From: Acanthornis magna
Lineage: Eukaryota > Chordata > Aves > Passeriformes > Acanthizidae
Length of the DNA stretch: 64,000 nucleotides
Assembly: GCA_036785705.1 (NCBI GenBank)
Contig: JAWUZG010000001.1
Location: 62,001 to 126,000 of the forward strand
Direction of reading: 5' to 3'
Below are positions 11,955 through 24,570 of the stretch, piece by piece (position 1 is the first letter of the stretch; every line of letters begins with the position of its first letter). The position numbers and the translations under genes were made by a program. The notes beneath the pieces were generated by a model. That model had not been told where the DNA came from and did not search any database. It worked only from the letters and a program-made list of their open reading frames with translations.

Positions 11955-14640
11955 GTGACATTAGAAGTCGTCAGAGGGTAAAACTTGAGGTCTGCACTTC
12001 AGCTCTGCGGGACATCATGCACTGTCTGTTCTTCACCAACAATTCCTTTCAGCAATCTAAATCTAGACAAAAGTGGCGAAGAAAATAAAATATTTATTTT
12101 TGAAATATGGGCTGATCCTTAGACATTTTACGTGACGAGTTTATGGCAGACCTGGACCTGAAAATCATATTTCTTTAGTCACTGTTAAAATGAAGGGGTA
12201 TTCTGACCTTGTAAACATTGCTTTTTAATTCCTGCTCTTTTTTTAATTAGTCAACTTCCTCGAGAGTGGGATTTCTGCATTAAGGTGAGAGTTTGTACTA
12301 TAGCCAATATCTCCTTTAAATATTTTCAGGATAAATACCTCCAGCAGCAAAGTGTGCACAGCTCCAGGCACCTGGGCAGTGTCTTTGAGTATTCACAACA
12401 GCAAGGAGAAAGGAGAAAAAAACCAACCCTGTCCAGTTGGGAGGCAGAAACAAAAATCATAATTAAAACATTAAATGCAAAATAAACCATCACTGCTTTT
12501 TGCAGCAATTGGAACCCTAAAACTCCTGTTCACAGAAATGCTGGAAAATGTGACTAGCACGGATTTGATTAGGAATGTGACAAAATTCACAGGCAGAATG
12601 GCAAATTCTCAGTCTGGGGATGAGTTAAAGCTGCAGAGTAATCTGCCCAGTCACAAGCTCAAGCCTGCATGGGTCCAGCAGCAGTTTTTGGAGAATGAAC
12701 TCTTCTCCGAGACTTTTCTCAGGGTTAGATTTTGGCTTCTTTAGGAACAGCAGGCATTTCCTTGTGATGGGGTGGGAATCCCTCTACATCTTCATCTCAG
12801 AGGAGTGAGGACAAAGTGTAGCTAAAAATAATGGCATCAAAGGGGAGGAAATCACTGTCTGCAAGCACACAGAGAGAAGGTTCTCATCTGGAGAGATGCT
12901 GTCAGCAGGAGAAGATTGAGGACAAGGAAGATTTGGAGTTACCCACAGGCCTGCTGAGTTTTTGGGATCTGTGGGTTGGCTTAAGCCCATATTAACCCTT
13001 CAAGCACTGAAAAGAAAACCCAGCTCAGCCATCATTTCTCCCTGGCCCTGTGCCGAGCAAAATCTCCCATTTGCGTCTTTCTCAGTGACAAGAAGAGATG
13101 AAAAACCCCAAAAGTCTTTCTAAAACCATGAGGCCGATTAGTGTTAATGAAGCAATATTTCCTTTTCCAGTCACAGCCTCATCCTGGGAAAGAATTCCTG
13201 TTTCTGCTTTTATCCACCTGTGTTAATGCTTCCCAGAAATGTCCAATGGGAGTCTCCGTGTGTCATCTGCAGTTTGAGCCTTGCAGGGCTGAAATAACTC
13301 AGCTCTTCTCCTCTCCTCACTGCTGTGAGCTCAGCAAGGCATGGAAGCACCTCTCAAACTCAATTTATTTCAAGCACAAGGAACCCTGATGGATTAATGT
13401 GCCCTAAGACACCGGCAAATAGTTTTGGGGATATGGGAAAGAAGCTGAGCCATCCTCAGAAGGCAAATCTCCATTGGCCTGACCGTGGACTCCAAACTTG
13501 CCGACCATCAGCATCATAAATATTCCACGTGAAGTTATCTCTGGAAAAAAGTCATGGCAGGTCCTCTGAGTCCAAAAAATGTCCCTGGTTCACCCTGGAA
13601 AGAGCCAGATCAAGGTGACCTGGTGGTGAAAGGCAGATCTGGTCCACAGGCACCCAAAGGAGGAAAGTGCCTGTGGGTTGTGTCTCAAGGAAGGGAAGGG
13701 AAGGTTTGCAGCTGTTCCTCTTGCCCAGGGGTGAAATTATGCAAGTCTCAGGCACAGCAAGGCAAGATCAAAGGGGAGAAAATTAGGAAAAGAGAGAAGA
13801 ATGGAGAAGTGGGAATAACTGATGCTAGGGTAGTGCTCCAGGGCTTAGTCTTTCTTGTGCTAAAGCTTTCAAGTCCACAGCATGATGGGGAATGCTGTTT
13901 TTCTTCTCTTCCTTGTCTTGTGAACTGATCCCTTCTCCCTCCCTTGGCCTGTACATGAGGTGATGGGAAAGAATTAAAAATATCCCTCCTTGGCTGGGCT
14001 GGGCTGGTCCCAGCTGTGCCTTGGAGTCAGGTAGGGCACATCACCTGCCTTCTCCTGGTTCCCAGGGGTGCCTGAGCCACACCAGATTCATGTCAGCAAC
14101 AGAATAAAAGGAAATTCTTACTCCTTGTTGCACATCTTGTTGATTCACTGAGGTTTTTGTCCTGTGTTGGGCTCAGAGGAACCTGCACACCTTAAATCAT
14201 CAGCAAGGCTGATCCACCAGCTGGATTCAAGAGGGATAAAAATGCTGGTAAAGGAGACATGGGGAACACAAGGTGACATGGGATACACATGGTGCAGAAA
14301 TCTGTGGTTCTGCAGCAGCACCTGGAATCTGGGCAGATATTTCAGGGTGTTGGAAATGGTTTAAGAAGGGAAATCCAAGAATTCTCCCTCCCCCTCTCTT
14401 CCTCTGCCATGGATGGTTTCACAATGAGAAATAACAAGGAAAAGGAGAAGGCAAATACAGTCCACAATACCCAGCACGGAGAAAGTGATAGGGATGAGCA
14501 ACACCTTTTGGAAGCAGGACAAAACCCAAAATAATATGAGCCCCAGAGGGCTACGGAACATTACATTCTGCAACAAAAAGTTCTGCTTCAGACTTGGCCA
14601 GGTTCTCCCTTTGGCTGCTCTCTGCCCAGGGAAGGAGCAG
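11955..14640. other. unannotated non-coding stretch
   Basis: No gene or CR1 copy recognised over 2.7 kb. AT-rich patches near 12080-12260 carry homeodomain-like ATTA cores but are too short to call. Open frames on both strands are short and overlapping. Confidence 0.45.
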
Positions 14641-14651
14641 AGCAGCAGGGC

Positions 14652-14832
14652 CCTTCCTTCCTTCCTTCCTTCCTTCCTTCCTTCCTTCCTTCCTTCCTTC
14701 CTTCCTTCCTTCCTTCCTTCCTCCCTTCCTCCCTTCCTCCCTTCCTCCCTTCCTCCCTTCCTCCCTTCCTCCCTTCCTCCCTTCCTTCCTTCCTTCCTTC
14801 CTTCCTTCCCTCCCTCCCTCCCTCCCTCCCTC
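14652..14832. repeat. (TTCC)n/(TTCCTCCC)n compound microsatellite
   Basis: Pure TTCC units (about 14653-14720) are followed by a regular 8-base alternation of TTCC and TCCC (about 14721-14785), a second TTCC run, and a terminal TCCC run to 14832. The 8-base period shows that a single mutated unit was itself amplified. Open frames across it are low-complexity artefacts. Confidence 0.97.
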
Positions 14833-16270
14833 TGCAGGGCTTTGTATATTGGAAACACCGCCTGCACTTGCACCAGGGGATCTGTCCCAGCTCAGTGCTC
14901 ACAGCCCAGGAAAATTGCCAGGGATGGGTGATGGCTGAGAGAAGCCCCATGGGGACAACGAAGATGACAGCAGCAATATTGAAGAGAGTATGTTTGGCTT
15001 CCCATTTCAGCCCCAAGTCTGCTTTACCTTGGTAAACAGAAAAATCTGTTTATTTCCCAGAGAGGAAAAGGGGGTGAAGCGATTTAAATCAACACATATT
15101 CAGGACAACACATATTTGCTAACAAATTGCCTATGAAGTTTGCCTGCTGAAAAATATCATACAGTTTAGGTAGATCCATGATATTTGCGTGGTCACCTTG
15201 AGCAATCAAGCAGGAGGGTCTCCCAAAGGAGCCTGGACTCAGCTGTGGCACAAGTGGAAGAAAACAAACTCCTAATGACTGATTGCCTGAAAAATGTCCA
15301 TTATCTCTTGGGGACATCAGCTTGCAGCAGCAGAACTCGTGGCCTTGGAGTCCTCCAAAGCAGCAGAGCGAGACGTGCTGGGTGGGAGGGAGGTGAAATC
15401 ACAGCTCAGGTCATGGGGTGACGCTTGGTTGGCCCCAGCTGGGCTAACAGAATTTTTTGGGTGCTCCAGCCTGGGTCTTTTGGGTGTCAGGATCAGAATC
15501 CAACTCACTGCAAGGCATTTGATGCTCAGTGCACTCCCGGAGTGTTTTCCTTCTGCTGGACAATTTCACAAGGCACTTTCTTTACCTCTGAACCATGGCT
15601 CCCCACATATATTCAGAATTATAACATCCATGTCATTTCTCCATCTACTGTTTCCTTAACTGAGTGGTTTTTGCACAGCTTCCAGAGCTTTCCAGCACAG
15701 CAAATTGTTCTGATTTTGTCGTGCTCTTAAATTGGGCACAAGTATTTAATGTGCTTTCAAATGTACAGCACGTCACAGGCCTCAGTTTTATAACTGACAG
15801 GGCTTAAACCTGAATGAAATTAATAGGATTACACAAATCAAACAGGTGCTGAGATATTTGGGTCGTGATTTATAAAAGTCGACAAAACCAACGTTTCTCC
15901 TTTCAGGGTAACATCAGTAGTGCTTCAAAAGAGGAGCAGCATTTTGGTGTCCAGAGAAAACACAGAAAATTAAGGTTGAATTTCAAATATTGTGTGGAAA
16001 AGGAAAAATTTGGGAGAGTAAGACTGGGGGAAACAGCAAGAAGCAGCTGGGGTCAGCTTAATGACACCTTCCTACAGGGTCACAAAAGAGCTGTGAGAGG
16101 TGTCTGTGTTTCTCTTGTGGTGTTTCAGGCAGGAGCCACCCCAGCACTGCTTCTGATTAGGGCCTGTAAGTGCTGTTATTATCATTAATAACAATCAGGA
16201 TCCCTGAAATGGAGGTGTAACAGGACTGGGGCTGCCCTGCTGGTGCTTGTACAAGGAAAGGAAGAAAGAC
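14833..16270. other. unannotated non-coding stretch
   Basis: No gene or repeat family recognised. An AT-rich interval at about 15720-15860 lacks recognisable repeats and might be conserved noncoding sequence, but nothing in it is decisive. Confidence 0.4.
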
Positions 16271-16560
16271 TTTTTACAAGGGCATGGAGTGTCCTTGGAG
16301 AGGGCACTTTACAAGGGGGAATGGTTTTAAACTGAAATAAAATGGGTTTAGATTGGATATTAGGAAGAAATTCCTCTCTGTGAGGGCAGGGAGGCTCTGG
16401 CACAGATTCCCAGAGAAGCTGTGGCTGCCCCTGGATCCCTGGAAGTGTCCAAGGCCTGGCTGGACAAGGCTTGGAGCAGCCTGGGACAGTGGAAAGTGTC
16501 CCTTCCCATGGCCCATGGGTGATTTTTAAGGTCCCTTTCAACTCAAACCATTTGGGGATT
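16271..16560 (+). mobile_element. CR1 LINE 3' end
   Basis: Plus-oriented CR1 of about 290 bases: 'ttacaagggcatggagtg', 'ggttttaaactgaaataaaa', 'ttggatattaggaagaaat', 'cagagaagctgtggctgcc', 'gtggaaagtgtcccttccc' and 'actcaaaccatttggggatt'. An extra 'ggagagggcactttacaag' segment looks like a short internal duplication. It is 5'-truncated. Confidence 0.94.
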
Positions 16561-17328
16561 CAATGAAAAATGATTCACAAATGATTCAAACTCATCTCAC
16601 GGCAAGGCCCTTTCCATCCTGTTTAAGGAATTGAGGAAACACAGGATTTTCCCCCCCCAGATTTAAGCAAGCTAACGTGGCATCAGGAACTTTCAAAATT
16701 GTGTGGTTTTGTGCTTGCTAAGATCATCTCCAGATCCTGGTTCTCCAAAGTCTGTATGTGTGAGATCAGTCCCACTGCCTTTATAAATGAACAATCCAAG
16801 GGCTGTTCACTTGGGAGACTTCTTACCTCCAGAATTTCCCGAGGTGTTCTCCCTTCACCACACGATCCTAAACTCTCCCCACAGCTCTTGATCCCCCAAA
16901 AGGCTGGCACACACTTTCGGTGGTGTGTCAGGTATTTTGAACTGCAAAAAGCACAGTAAAAATAATAATTCTACCTCAAGGCCACAGAATGGCATAGCCA
17001 AGTGCTCTGTTAAGGAAAGGGCTTCCCCAAAATACGTGGTCATGAGCTCTCTGCAGCATGGCCACCCCGCCCTGGGGAAGATGCCTTCAGCACAGCAAAC
17101 ACAGCAGGATTTATTTGCGATTCTGGCTTAGAAAGGTGTTGGTAACATGCAGCAACTGGATTTTATCTGAGATACCCACCTGCCTCCACATCCCTGCCAT
17201 GAGGCTGGGATAGTGTCAGACCCATCATTTCCTGATTTAATAAGTGCCATTGGTACCTCCTTTCATTCCTTGTGCCATCCCTGCTGCAGCACCTCCCCAG
17301 CTCCAGCTCACCCCAGAACCTCCTGCAG

Positions 17329-17578
17329 TTTTTTTTCCCACTGGCACCCTCATCCCAGCACCTCCTGTTGTTTTTTTTCCCACTGGCACCCTCATCCCAG
17401 CACCTCCAGCAGTTTTTTTTTCCCACTGGCACCCTCATCCCAGCACCTCCAGCAGTTTTTCCCACTGGCACACTCATCCCAGCACCTCCAGGAGGTTTTT
17501 TTCCCACTGACACCCTCATCCCCTGCACCTCCAGCAGTTTTTTTCCCACTGGCACCCTCATCCCAGCAGCTCCAGCAG
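17329..17578. repeat. minisatellite, about 42-bp unit x 6
   Basis: Six head-to-tail units, each a T-run of 5-9 bases followed by 'cccactggcaccctcatccc' and 'agcacctccagcag', with small variants in each. Most units are 40-43 bases, so long frames stay open on both strands (plus-strand TGTLIPAPP repeats at 17213-17773; minus-strand GASGKK repeats at 17163-17723). The T-run length varies between copies and would break a real frame. I read this as a non-coding minisatellite. Confidence 0.95.
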
Positions 17579-19149
17579 CCCCTGGGTGTCCATTCTCCAG
17601 AGAATGACCCTTCCTCTGGGTACCACCCCCAGTTATCCTTCCCCCAGCTCCACAGCACGTTGCAGATGATGTCCACGGGTGGTCAGGGATGGATGTTCCC
17701 TCCTTCCCCCACGGATGTTTCATGCACTATTTATTCCTTCTCTGCCCTCAGCCCCCAGAGAAAGTTTCTGTGAGTCCCTGGCTGGGGACAAGCGGAGCTG
17801 TGCCACCATCCATCACGGTGACAGACATGCTGTGGGAGGGCTTGGTGGCACAGAGCCAGGGCTAATGGCCCGAGACTCCGCTCGCCTTCGCTCCCAGCTG
17901 CTTTAGAGAGCGCTCCCAGGAGCCAATTCCAACCTCTGCACCCCTCTGGAGGAAGGATGAGGCTGTTCAAGGCAGGGGGAGATTTGTAATGGTGGAAATT
18001 GGGAACAAAACCTTCCGACAGCTCTTTGGTCACATCATAACCGAGACTCAGTGACTTTGGAACCTCTCCCGTGTGCCCCAGCAGAGCTGTGCTCTGTGGC
18101 CATGCTCTGTCCAGAGCCCAGCTCTTCTCATGGGTGACCATTTCTCCTCCAGCACGGAATGGCCACAGCTCTGCTCTGGTTCATCAAAGGAGATGGGGAG
18201 AGCGTGGCATAAAGGTTTGGAGTAAAACTACCTAGAAATCGTCTTCTAAATCTGGGATATCTCTTCTCCCTGAGGTCATTGTCACCGTCCTTCATTGATT
18301 ATCCCATGGTATTTCTCTCGGGTTCTGGATGCCTGTTCACCTCTGAAGGCAGCAGGAAACACCAATGGGACCAAGAGGAGACCAAATCTGGTTTCTGTTT
18401 TCTGTGGCATTGCCTTCCCAGAGAGCCAGAAACAGTTTCTTTTGTTCCCTATTTTATTTCCTTCTTTCACAGATAAATACCATTATACAACCTTTATTCC
18501 TTACATGGCCTGTCTTGCAGGGGGAGAGATGATCTTGTCAAAACTGAATAAAACCCCACTTTCACCATGAATCTGTGAGGTAAGAAAATGTGAGGGAGCT
18601 ATGAAATGCCACGGTACCAAAAAGTGCTGCCTCCACAGGCTCTTCCTGCACTCAGCTCAAGGACTCTGCCTTCCATCATCTCAGCCCCTGGGAGTTTATC
18701 TGATCATCGTTACTGACACTTCCCCTGATGGATTTGCTGCTCCTCACTTGCACAGACAGATTGGTTCTTCCTAATGTGGGGTTGGGAGGGATTCCTTGCA
18801 ATTCCATCCTTTTCAGATGGTTCACAAAGGAGAAGAACTTAAGGGATGCCAAGAATTGAGAGAATCCAGTTCGTGTGAGGTGGAACCACAGAGATCACCT
18901 CAATCTTCCAGGAAAAACTGAAACCAAATGGTTGTGATCCAATGTAAAAATTATCTGTGTTGGAGCAGGTCTGCAGGAGATGGAACCATCCCTGCCACTG
19001 TTCAGCAGACAGTCAACAGGAGGGTCCCTAAAATAGCCACTTATTTCACCCCCCATGAGGCACAGAAGACTCCCCAGTACCTCCAGGTGACATTTAAAAC
19101 CTGTAAAACCTGTAAAATCTTCTGAGAAGACAACTCGTAAAGTTCTCAG
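17579..19149. other. unannotated non-coding stretch
   Basis: Moderately GC-rich to about 18150, then more AT-rich. No CpG island, gene or repeat family recognised. Confidence 0.4.
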
Positions 19150-19292
19150 CCATGGAAGTGTTCAAAAACCCAGTGGACATGGCATTTTGTGATTTGGTTT
19201 AGTGGGCAGGGTGGTGTTCAGTCAAAGGCTGGACTCGGTGACCTTGGAGGTCTTTTCCAACCTTAGTGATTCTGTGATTCTGTGATTCTGTG
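19150..19292 (+). mobile_element. CR1 LINE 3' end with intact 8-bp tail
   Basis: Plus-oriented copy of a different CR1 subfamily: 'atggaagtgttcaaaaaccc', 'gtggacatggcattt', 'gctggactcggtgacc', 'ggaggtcttttccaacctta', then about three units of the GATTCTGT-type tail (19268-19292). The tail shows the true 3' end. A diverged sibling lies at 32135-32219. Confidence 0.88.
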
Positions 19293-20404
19293 CAGCACAT
19301 TGATGGACACAGTTCATTCCCCTCCCTTTTCCTTCACCGATGTTGGGACAAAAGCTGGAACCTGTGGGGGAGGCAGACCCTCGCTGACTGACCCAGGCAC
19401 GGCAGGGTTTTTGGGGGATGCAACTGCTTTCTCTTTTCACCTTTTACGTGTGTCACAGCCCTACCTGATCCTCACTCTGATCCCAAAAGTCAAAAGAACC
19501 TTGCCGGCTGTGCTGATTGTTTTGCTCAGATAAACCCAACCTTTATTCCAGCTCCAAATTCTGCTTGCATCCCCTTCCAGGCTCTCAAAGCTGGGATTAA
19601 GGGGAAAAAACATGGCAGAAGTTAGCAACATTTGAAAGCAATTTAACCAGAGAGCAACTTTTAAATGAAGCCATTTAAGGCCAGATCCTCCCAGCTGTCG
19701 GGGTGTCCCTGCTGAGCCACTGCAAATCAGAGTTCAGGACATCCCTGTCACCGACTGCAGCCTGCCAGGGAAGATGCATTAGCCAGCAACGTCCAGAGCA
19801 TGATTAATCTTTCCCTCCTCATTCGGATGCTGCTGCAGTTGCCGCAGATGTTCAAGAGCCTCCTGGCAGTGACAGATCCCTGCGTGGTCCTGACTCCTTA
19901 CCAGGCAAGTAATGACAACAGCCACAGATTCCCAGGGCTGTGTCAGCTGGATTTTATGGGTTTTTTTCCCCGTCTGGAAAGTTCTGCATATTTTCTGGGA
20001 AGTTTCTTTATGAGTTGTGATGGGTTTGAATCACGCGCCCGCTCTTTCCCACAGCTCACGGCGGTAGATCGGAGATCTGGGGAAAATATCTTCCTTTCTG
20101 ATCATCCCATCCTGGAACTTCTCAGTGGAGGAGGAGGAAGGTTTTATCAGAGCAACAGGACCCACAAGGGTGGGAGCCAAGGATCTGTGTTTTACCTCCA
20201 ACAGTAATTTTATTTTTGGGCAAACAGGTCAATCCTGCCACTGACAGTGAGCAGGGAGCTCTGCTTTCCTTGCATTGCCCTTCCTGACATTGGAACACAG
20301 CTGAGAACCTGCGGTGGGGCTGAGCCTCATGGAGCACCACACATGAGGTGGGAAAAGCCATTCCCTGGCAGAAGGGGAAGTGCCCAGTTCTTCAGGGTGA
20401 GTGA

Positions 20405-20550
20405 GAGTCACAGGATCACAGAACAGTTTGGGTTGGAAGAGATCGAAACCCATCTCGTTCCCACCCCCTGCCATGGGCAGGGATGGCACCCACTGGACCA
20501 GGCTCCTCCAAGCCCCACCTGAAATGGATGAACACTTCCAGGGATGGAAC
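20405..20550 (-). mobile_element. CR1 LINE 3' fragment
   Basis: Reverse CR1 end with 'ggatcacagaacagtttggg', 'ttggaagagatcgaaacc', 'ctgccatgggcaggga', 'ctggaccaggctcctcc' and 'aacacttccagggatgg'. It is truncated and non-coding. Confidence 0.88.
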
Positions 20551-20844
20551 CTTTCTGGGCAGAATGCCCTTTATTGCCCAGTAAGTCCTCAGGATGCCCC
20601 TGACTGTCCTTGGGTTTGCTTTCCCTGTTAAAAAACAGGGATTCTGCCCTGCAAGGTGAGGTTCCTTGGTATTAAAACCAGAAGGAACACGATCCTCTCT
20701 GACCTCCAGGGAAAAACCTGGCCACTCTGCCTTAGCCTGATACATGAGGCAGGAAAAGTTTTTAGCTCATTCTTTAAAGATCTCAGGGGCAGAACTTACC
20801 TCCCTCCTGGCCCAAGATGATTAATTTTGCTGATGATCCATCCC

Positions 20845-20905
20845 ACAAAAAAAAACCAAAACCCAACAACAAATAAAACCCAACAACAAAAAAAACCAAC
20901 ACGAC
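20845..20905. repeat. A-rich low-complexity tract
   Basis: Runs of A separated by CC or CAAC (AAACCCAACAAC-like), without a strict period. Similar tracts lie at 2926-2950, 3108-3142 and 23880-23920. Confidence 0.7.
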
Positions 20906-21615
20906 AAGTTTGTTTCACATATTCATTTTAGATTTTCCACCTTTATTCATTTTCCACCTTCCCCTTCATGCCATCAAATCTCATTTTGCATTTGTCTGCC
21001 AGCTGCGTTCAGACAGCGCTGACAAGAGCCTTCAAAGGGAAACCCTTCAGCTCCTCCTCCCCAAATACACCCTGCTTACAAATCAGCAATGAACTTATTT
21101 GTGTAGCATTACACAGCTGCAACCCCTGCTCGGCGGACAAAAAGTCACTCAAAATTCTTCCCGCTCCTCATATTATATCCAGCAAGGTGTATCCCACTGT
21201 CAGAGATGAAATCTTAGCAGCAACCGTGAGAAAAATTACTCCCCACACTGTAGTGGCCATGCAAGCCTGAAATGTGAGGAATGTCATGTGCATATAAAAC
21301 ACTTCTGGACTCTGTGGATAAAATCCTGATGTGGAGAGAGGCAGCTGTGAAGCACAAGGATTCCAGCAGGTCCTGAGACTCTGCAGGACAGCTCTTTCCT
21401 GTGGATGTTTCAGCTCACTCTTAGCTCTCAAAGGGGGAAATATTCACAGGGCTCATCCAATTTGTCTTTAGCCAGATCCAGGACATGTGGCTGCATCTCA
21501 TTCTTGGCGCTCTTTAAGGTCAGAATTTTGGGTCTTAAATCAAGAAGCTTCATTCACTCCCCAGGCTGTAAAGGCAGCTGAGGGTGATTAGCCCAAAGAG
21601 AGGTGCTCATCCTAT

Positions 21616-21897
21616 GTTTTAAATTGGAAGAAAGTAGTTTAGGTTGGATTTTAGGAAGAAATTGTTCACTGTGACGGTGGTGAGGCCTTGGTAGAGGTTG
21701 CCCAGAGAAGCTGTGGCTGCCACATCCCTGGAAATATCCAAAGCCAGGTTGGACAGGGCTTGGAGCAGCCTGGGACAGTGGGAGATGTCCCTTCCCATGG
21801 CAGGGGCGTTGAAATCAGGTGACCTTTAAGGTCCCTTCCAACCCAAACCATCCTGTGATTCTCTGATTCCACAATTCCCTGATTCCGTGACTCTGTG
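21616..21897 (+). mobile_element. CR1 LINE 3' end with decayed tail
   Basis: Plus-oriented CR1 from 'ttggattttaggaagaaatt' through 'gcccagagaagctgtggctg', 'ggttggacagggcttggag' and 'cccttccaacccaaaccatc'. A degenerate GATTC-rich tail of about five units runs to 21897, evidence of the element's real 3' terminus. Confidence 0.95.
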
Positions 21898-22415
21898 CCC
21901 ACACCCAGCCAGAGAAATTCCAGGCAGGTACAGGCTTTTCAGAGAAATTCCTCGGTGGTGCAGCAGCTGAAAACAGAGACAGCAGCATCTGCAGAGGGCA
22001 GGATCCCACATCTCTGAGGCACAGCTGTCTCCACTCCTCTCAGGGGTTGTTATCTCCAAGCTCTGATGCAAGCCATGATTGTCAGTTGCTTTGATGCTGA
22101 TTAAAAAATGCATAAAAGGAACCCCCGAGAGCCAAAGTTGTGCTGGCATTGCTTCCTTATGGTGCAAGATGTGATGGATCCCATCTCATGCATGATCTTG
22201 GGAATAATATCCAGCCTCTCCCATCTGTCTCCCACTCCCATATATTCCCTGATAAGTGCCTCTTCCTCTGTAACTGGTGTGAAATTGAGTTTCTTTGCAG
22301 GTCGGCACAATCTCATCTGGTGTTGGTCGGGAGGTAAATGCAGTGTGCAATTTGGGACATCCGTGTTCTGTAAATTAACTTACCCTGGAACCAGCGTGGG
22401 GAAGAGCTGATCAGG

Positions 22416-23050
22416 TGATGGAGCGTTGCTCTGATTTTCTGATATTCGTGGAGATTCGTGGAAGCTCGCAGGGAAGTCAGGCAGGCAGCACACAAGATGG
22501 TGAAAAGAGAGACTTTATTTACAAGAACTTCTTTATATATCCACTAATAGTCTGATAATTATTGGTCGATAGTTTTTCCACCCCCTATAACGATTGGTTA
22601 CAACTCTAGAGCGTCCAGTACCAAAACAAAGAGATTAGAAAGCACAAGAATGCAACTTATCTCTATTCTCCATGAGAAAGAAGAGAAAGATTTTAAAACA
22701 GTGCAACTACAATGGAGGAGTTTTAGGAGAAGAGACTCACCACGTTTCATTCCCTGAGGCAAGTTATCACTCAGAGAAATTCCACTGGGCGGCATAAAAA
22801 CAAAGGGAGGTGATAAAAGCTCTTCAGAGAAGTGACAGGAAGGGCGGGAAGGCCACCAGGAACACATAAAAAGAGAGAGCAGAAAGCTCAGGAATAAATT
22901 TGGGCTGATAATTAAGAAAAATTAGTTAAATCATCAGAACCAGAAGGTTTGGAGGAGCCATCAGAGGAGATAGGGTAAGGGACCAAGCTGCTTAAATGGA
23001 TCTTAATGCCTTTATTTAAAAGATTTTAGATATCATAACAGCAGAGGACC
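22416..23050 (-). mobile_element. LTR-like element (probable solo LTR), minus strand
   Basis: Read on the minus strand this has LTR order: CCAAT boxes (ATTGG on plus at 22593-22597 and 22561-22565), a TATA-like ATATATAA (22533-22540), then AATAAA (TTTATT on plus at 22514-22519) shortly downstream. Those spacings and a purine-rich U3-like body suggest a retroviral LTR. The edges are uncertain: a TG...CA interval of about 22416-22957 is flanked by the imperfect pair TCAGG/TCAGA. No gag, pol or env coding sequence is present. Confidence 0.5.
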
Positions 23051-24065
23051 AACACATCTCACCTGGTCTTGTGTCCCTAAATCCACCCTTCCTCACTCCA
23101 TCGTCTGCTTCCCTGCAGAAATGCACAATAAAGGAGCCAGGAACTCCCCAGCAGCCGAGCCCAGCCTGGGTGCAGTCAGCCCAGAGCAGAGCTAAGATTT
23201 AGCACCGAGGCTTGGGAGGCAGGAGCAGGTGGAAGTGCCTCACATCCCAGACAATTACGTGATTAATGCTGGGAGCCAGAGGGAGGCAAAGGGAGGACTT
23301 CATAATTCCATGGCCACTAATCTCACCATCATTTAACATCCGGGAGAGGACGAATCCTTCTTTTTCCACGAGGGGTTCTGGCTGAAAAATGTGAGTGGCC
23401 ATCAGTTAACTTTATGAGTGAGCTCCTCACTGTGTGAGCTGTGCTGTTGGATTCACGGTCCAGCCCAGCCCACAGCCCCATTCCCACTGCCCTTTCCTGC
23501 TTCCAGAGCTTCCACACCTCCCTGCCAACCCTTTCCTCAGCACCGCAGCACTTCAGGAGTGCTCCTGCCTTCCCTGCAACATGAGTTTTCCTGCTTATTG
23601 CTGGCATTAAAGACAGTTCTCCTTCTCCTGACCTTTGCGGTGCTGGCTCATCCATGCAGAGAAAGTGGATGCATATCCTATTATCCCTTGAAGTGTTTTA
23701 TAGCTTATGTTAAAGCTTTGGGCTCTTCAGAGTTTGTACCCAATTTTAGGATCACAATACCTCTAAGGGGAAAGTGATGGGGTGTTATCTGAAAATCATC
23801 CTAACAATCAGAAGGAGACAGATAAAAATATTTATTTATGAAATCTGAACTAGATGATACAGCTGGGAAAAAATGAATAGGGAAAAAAAACCAACAAAGA
23901 AACAAACAAACCAACCGCAAATATACCTAGAATTTAAATGATGTGAAAAATCATCTTTTTCTCTGAATGGTTCAGCTTGCAAGAGCACAGACATTTCCCT
24001 GGATTCCCACACAGTCTTTACTCCTTGGAGGAGCCCATATCCATTTTTGGGGATGCTATGGAGAG

Positions 24066-24340
24066 GAACTATTTACAAAGGAATGAAGTGATAGAAAGTA
24101 ATGGCTTGAAACTGATAGAGGGCAGGGTTAGATGGGATATTGAAAAAAGATTCTTGCTCTGAGGGTGGTGAGGCCCTGGCAGAGCTTGCCCAGAGAAGCT
24201 GTGGCTGCCCCTGGATCCCTGCAGTGTCCAAGGCCAGGCTGGACAGGGCTTGGAGCACCTTGGGATAGTGGAAGGTGTCCCTGCCCATGGCAGAGATGGC
24301 ACTGGATGATCTTTAACCAAACCATTCCATCCCAAACCTG
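24066..24340 (+). mobile_element. CR1 LINE 3' end
   Basis: Plus-oriented CR1: 'actatttacaaaggaatgaa', 'ggcttgaaactgatagaggg', 'gagggtggtgaggccctgg', 'cagagaagctgtggctgccc', 'ggacagggcttggagcacc' and a degenerate 'taaccaaaccattcc' end. It lies 230 bases upstream of the solo LTR at 24576. Confidence 0.94.
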
Positions 24341-24570
24341 TTTAGGATCCTATAATCAAAATCCCAACTTTTATCCATCAGCTGAAGCAGTGAATCTTCT
24401 CCCTGTTGTCTCTCCCTGGGGATCCTGGTGCCAAACATTCAGGCTCTGCAGGAATTACGCCTTGAATGATTTTGTAGGAATGTTGCACAGGCAGGAGAGA
24501 CCTCGTGACAGCAAAGTCAACTTGATCTGGGTGAGATCTCCAAGAATAATCCATATGAAGGATTGGTGGC

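Noticed and set aside
14361..15016. Frames of 114-170 codons around the second TTCC array
   Set aside because: Low-complexity artefacts of the array with unrelated flanks.
17163..17773. Two 186-codon frames on opposite strands
   Set aside because: Both are kept open by the minisatellite whose unit length is close to a multiple of three; T-run length variation and the presence on both strands argue against coding.
20010..20050. GGTTTGAATC resembling a tRNA T-arm
   Set aside because: No acceptor, D or anticodon stems can be built around it.
19800..20207. 135-codon plus frame with a possible GC-type splice donor near 19905
   Set aside because: No protein family recognised, no matching acceptor, and the frame runs on into unrelated sequence.
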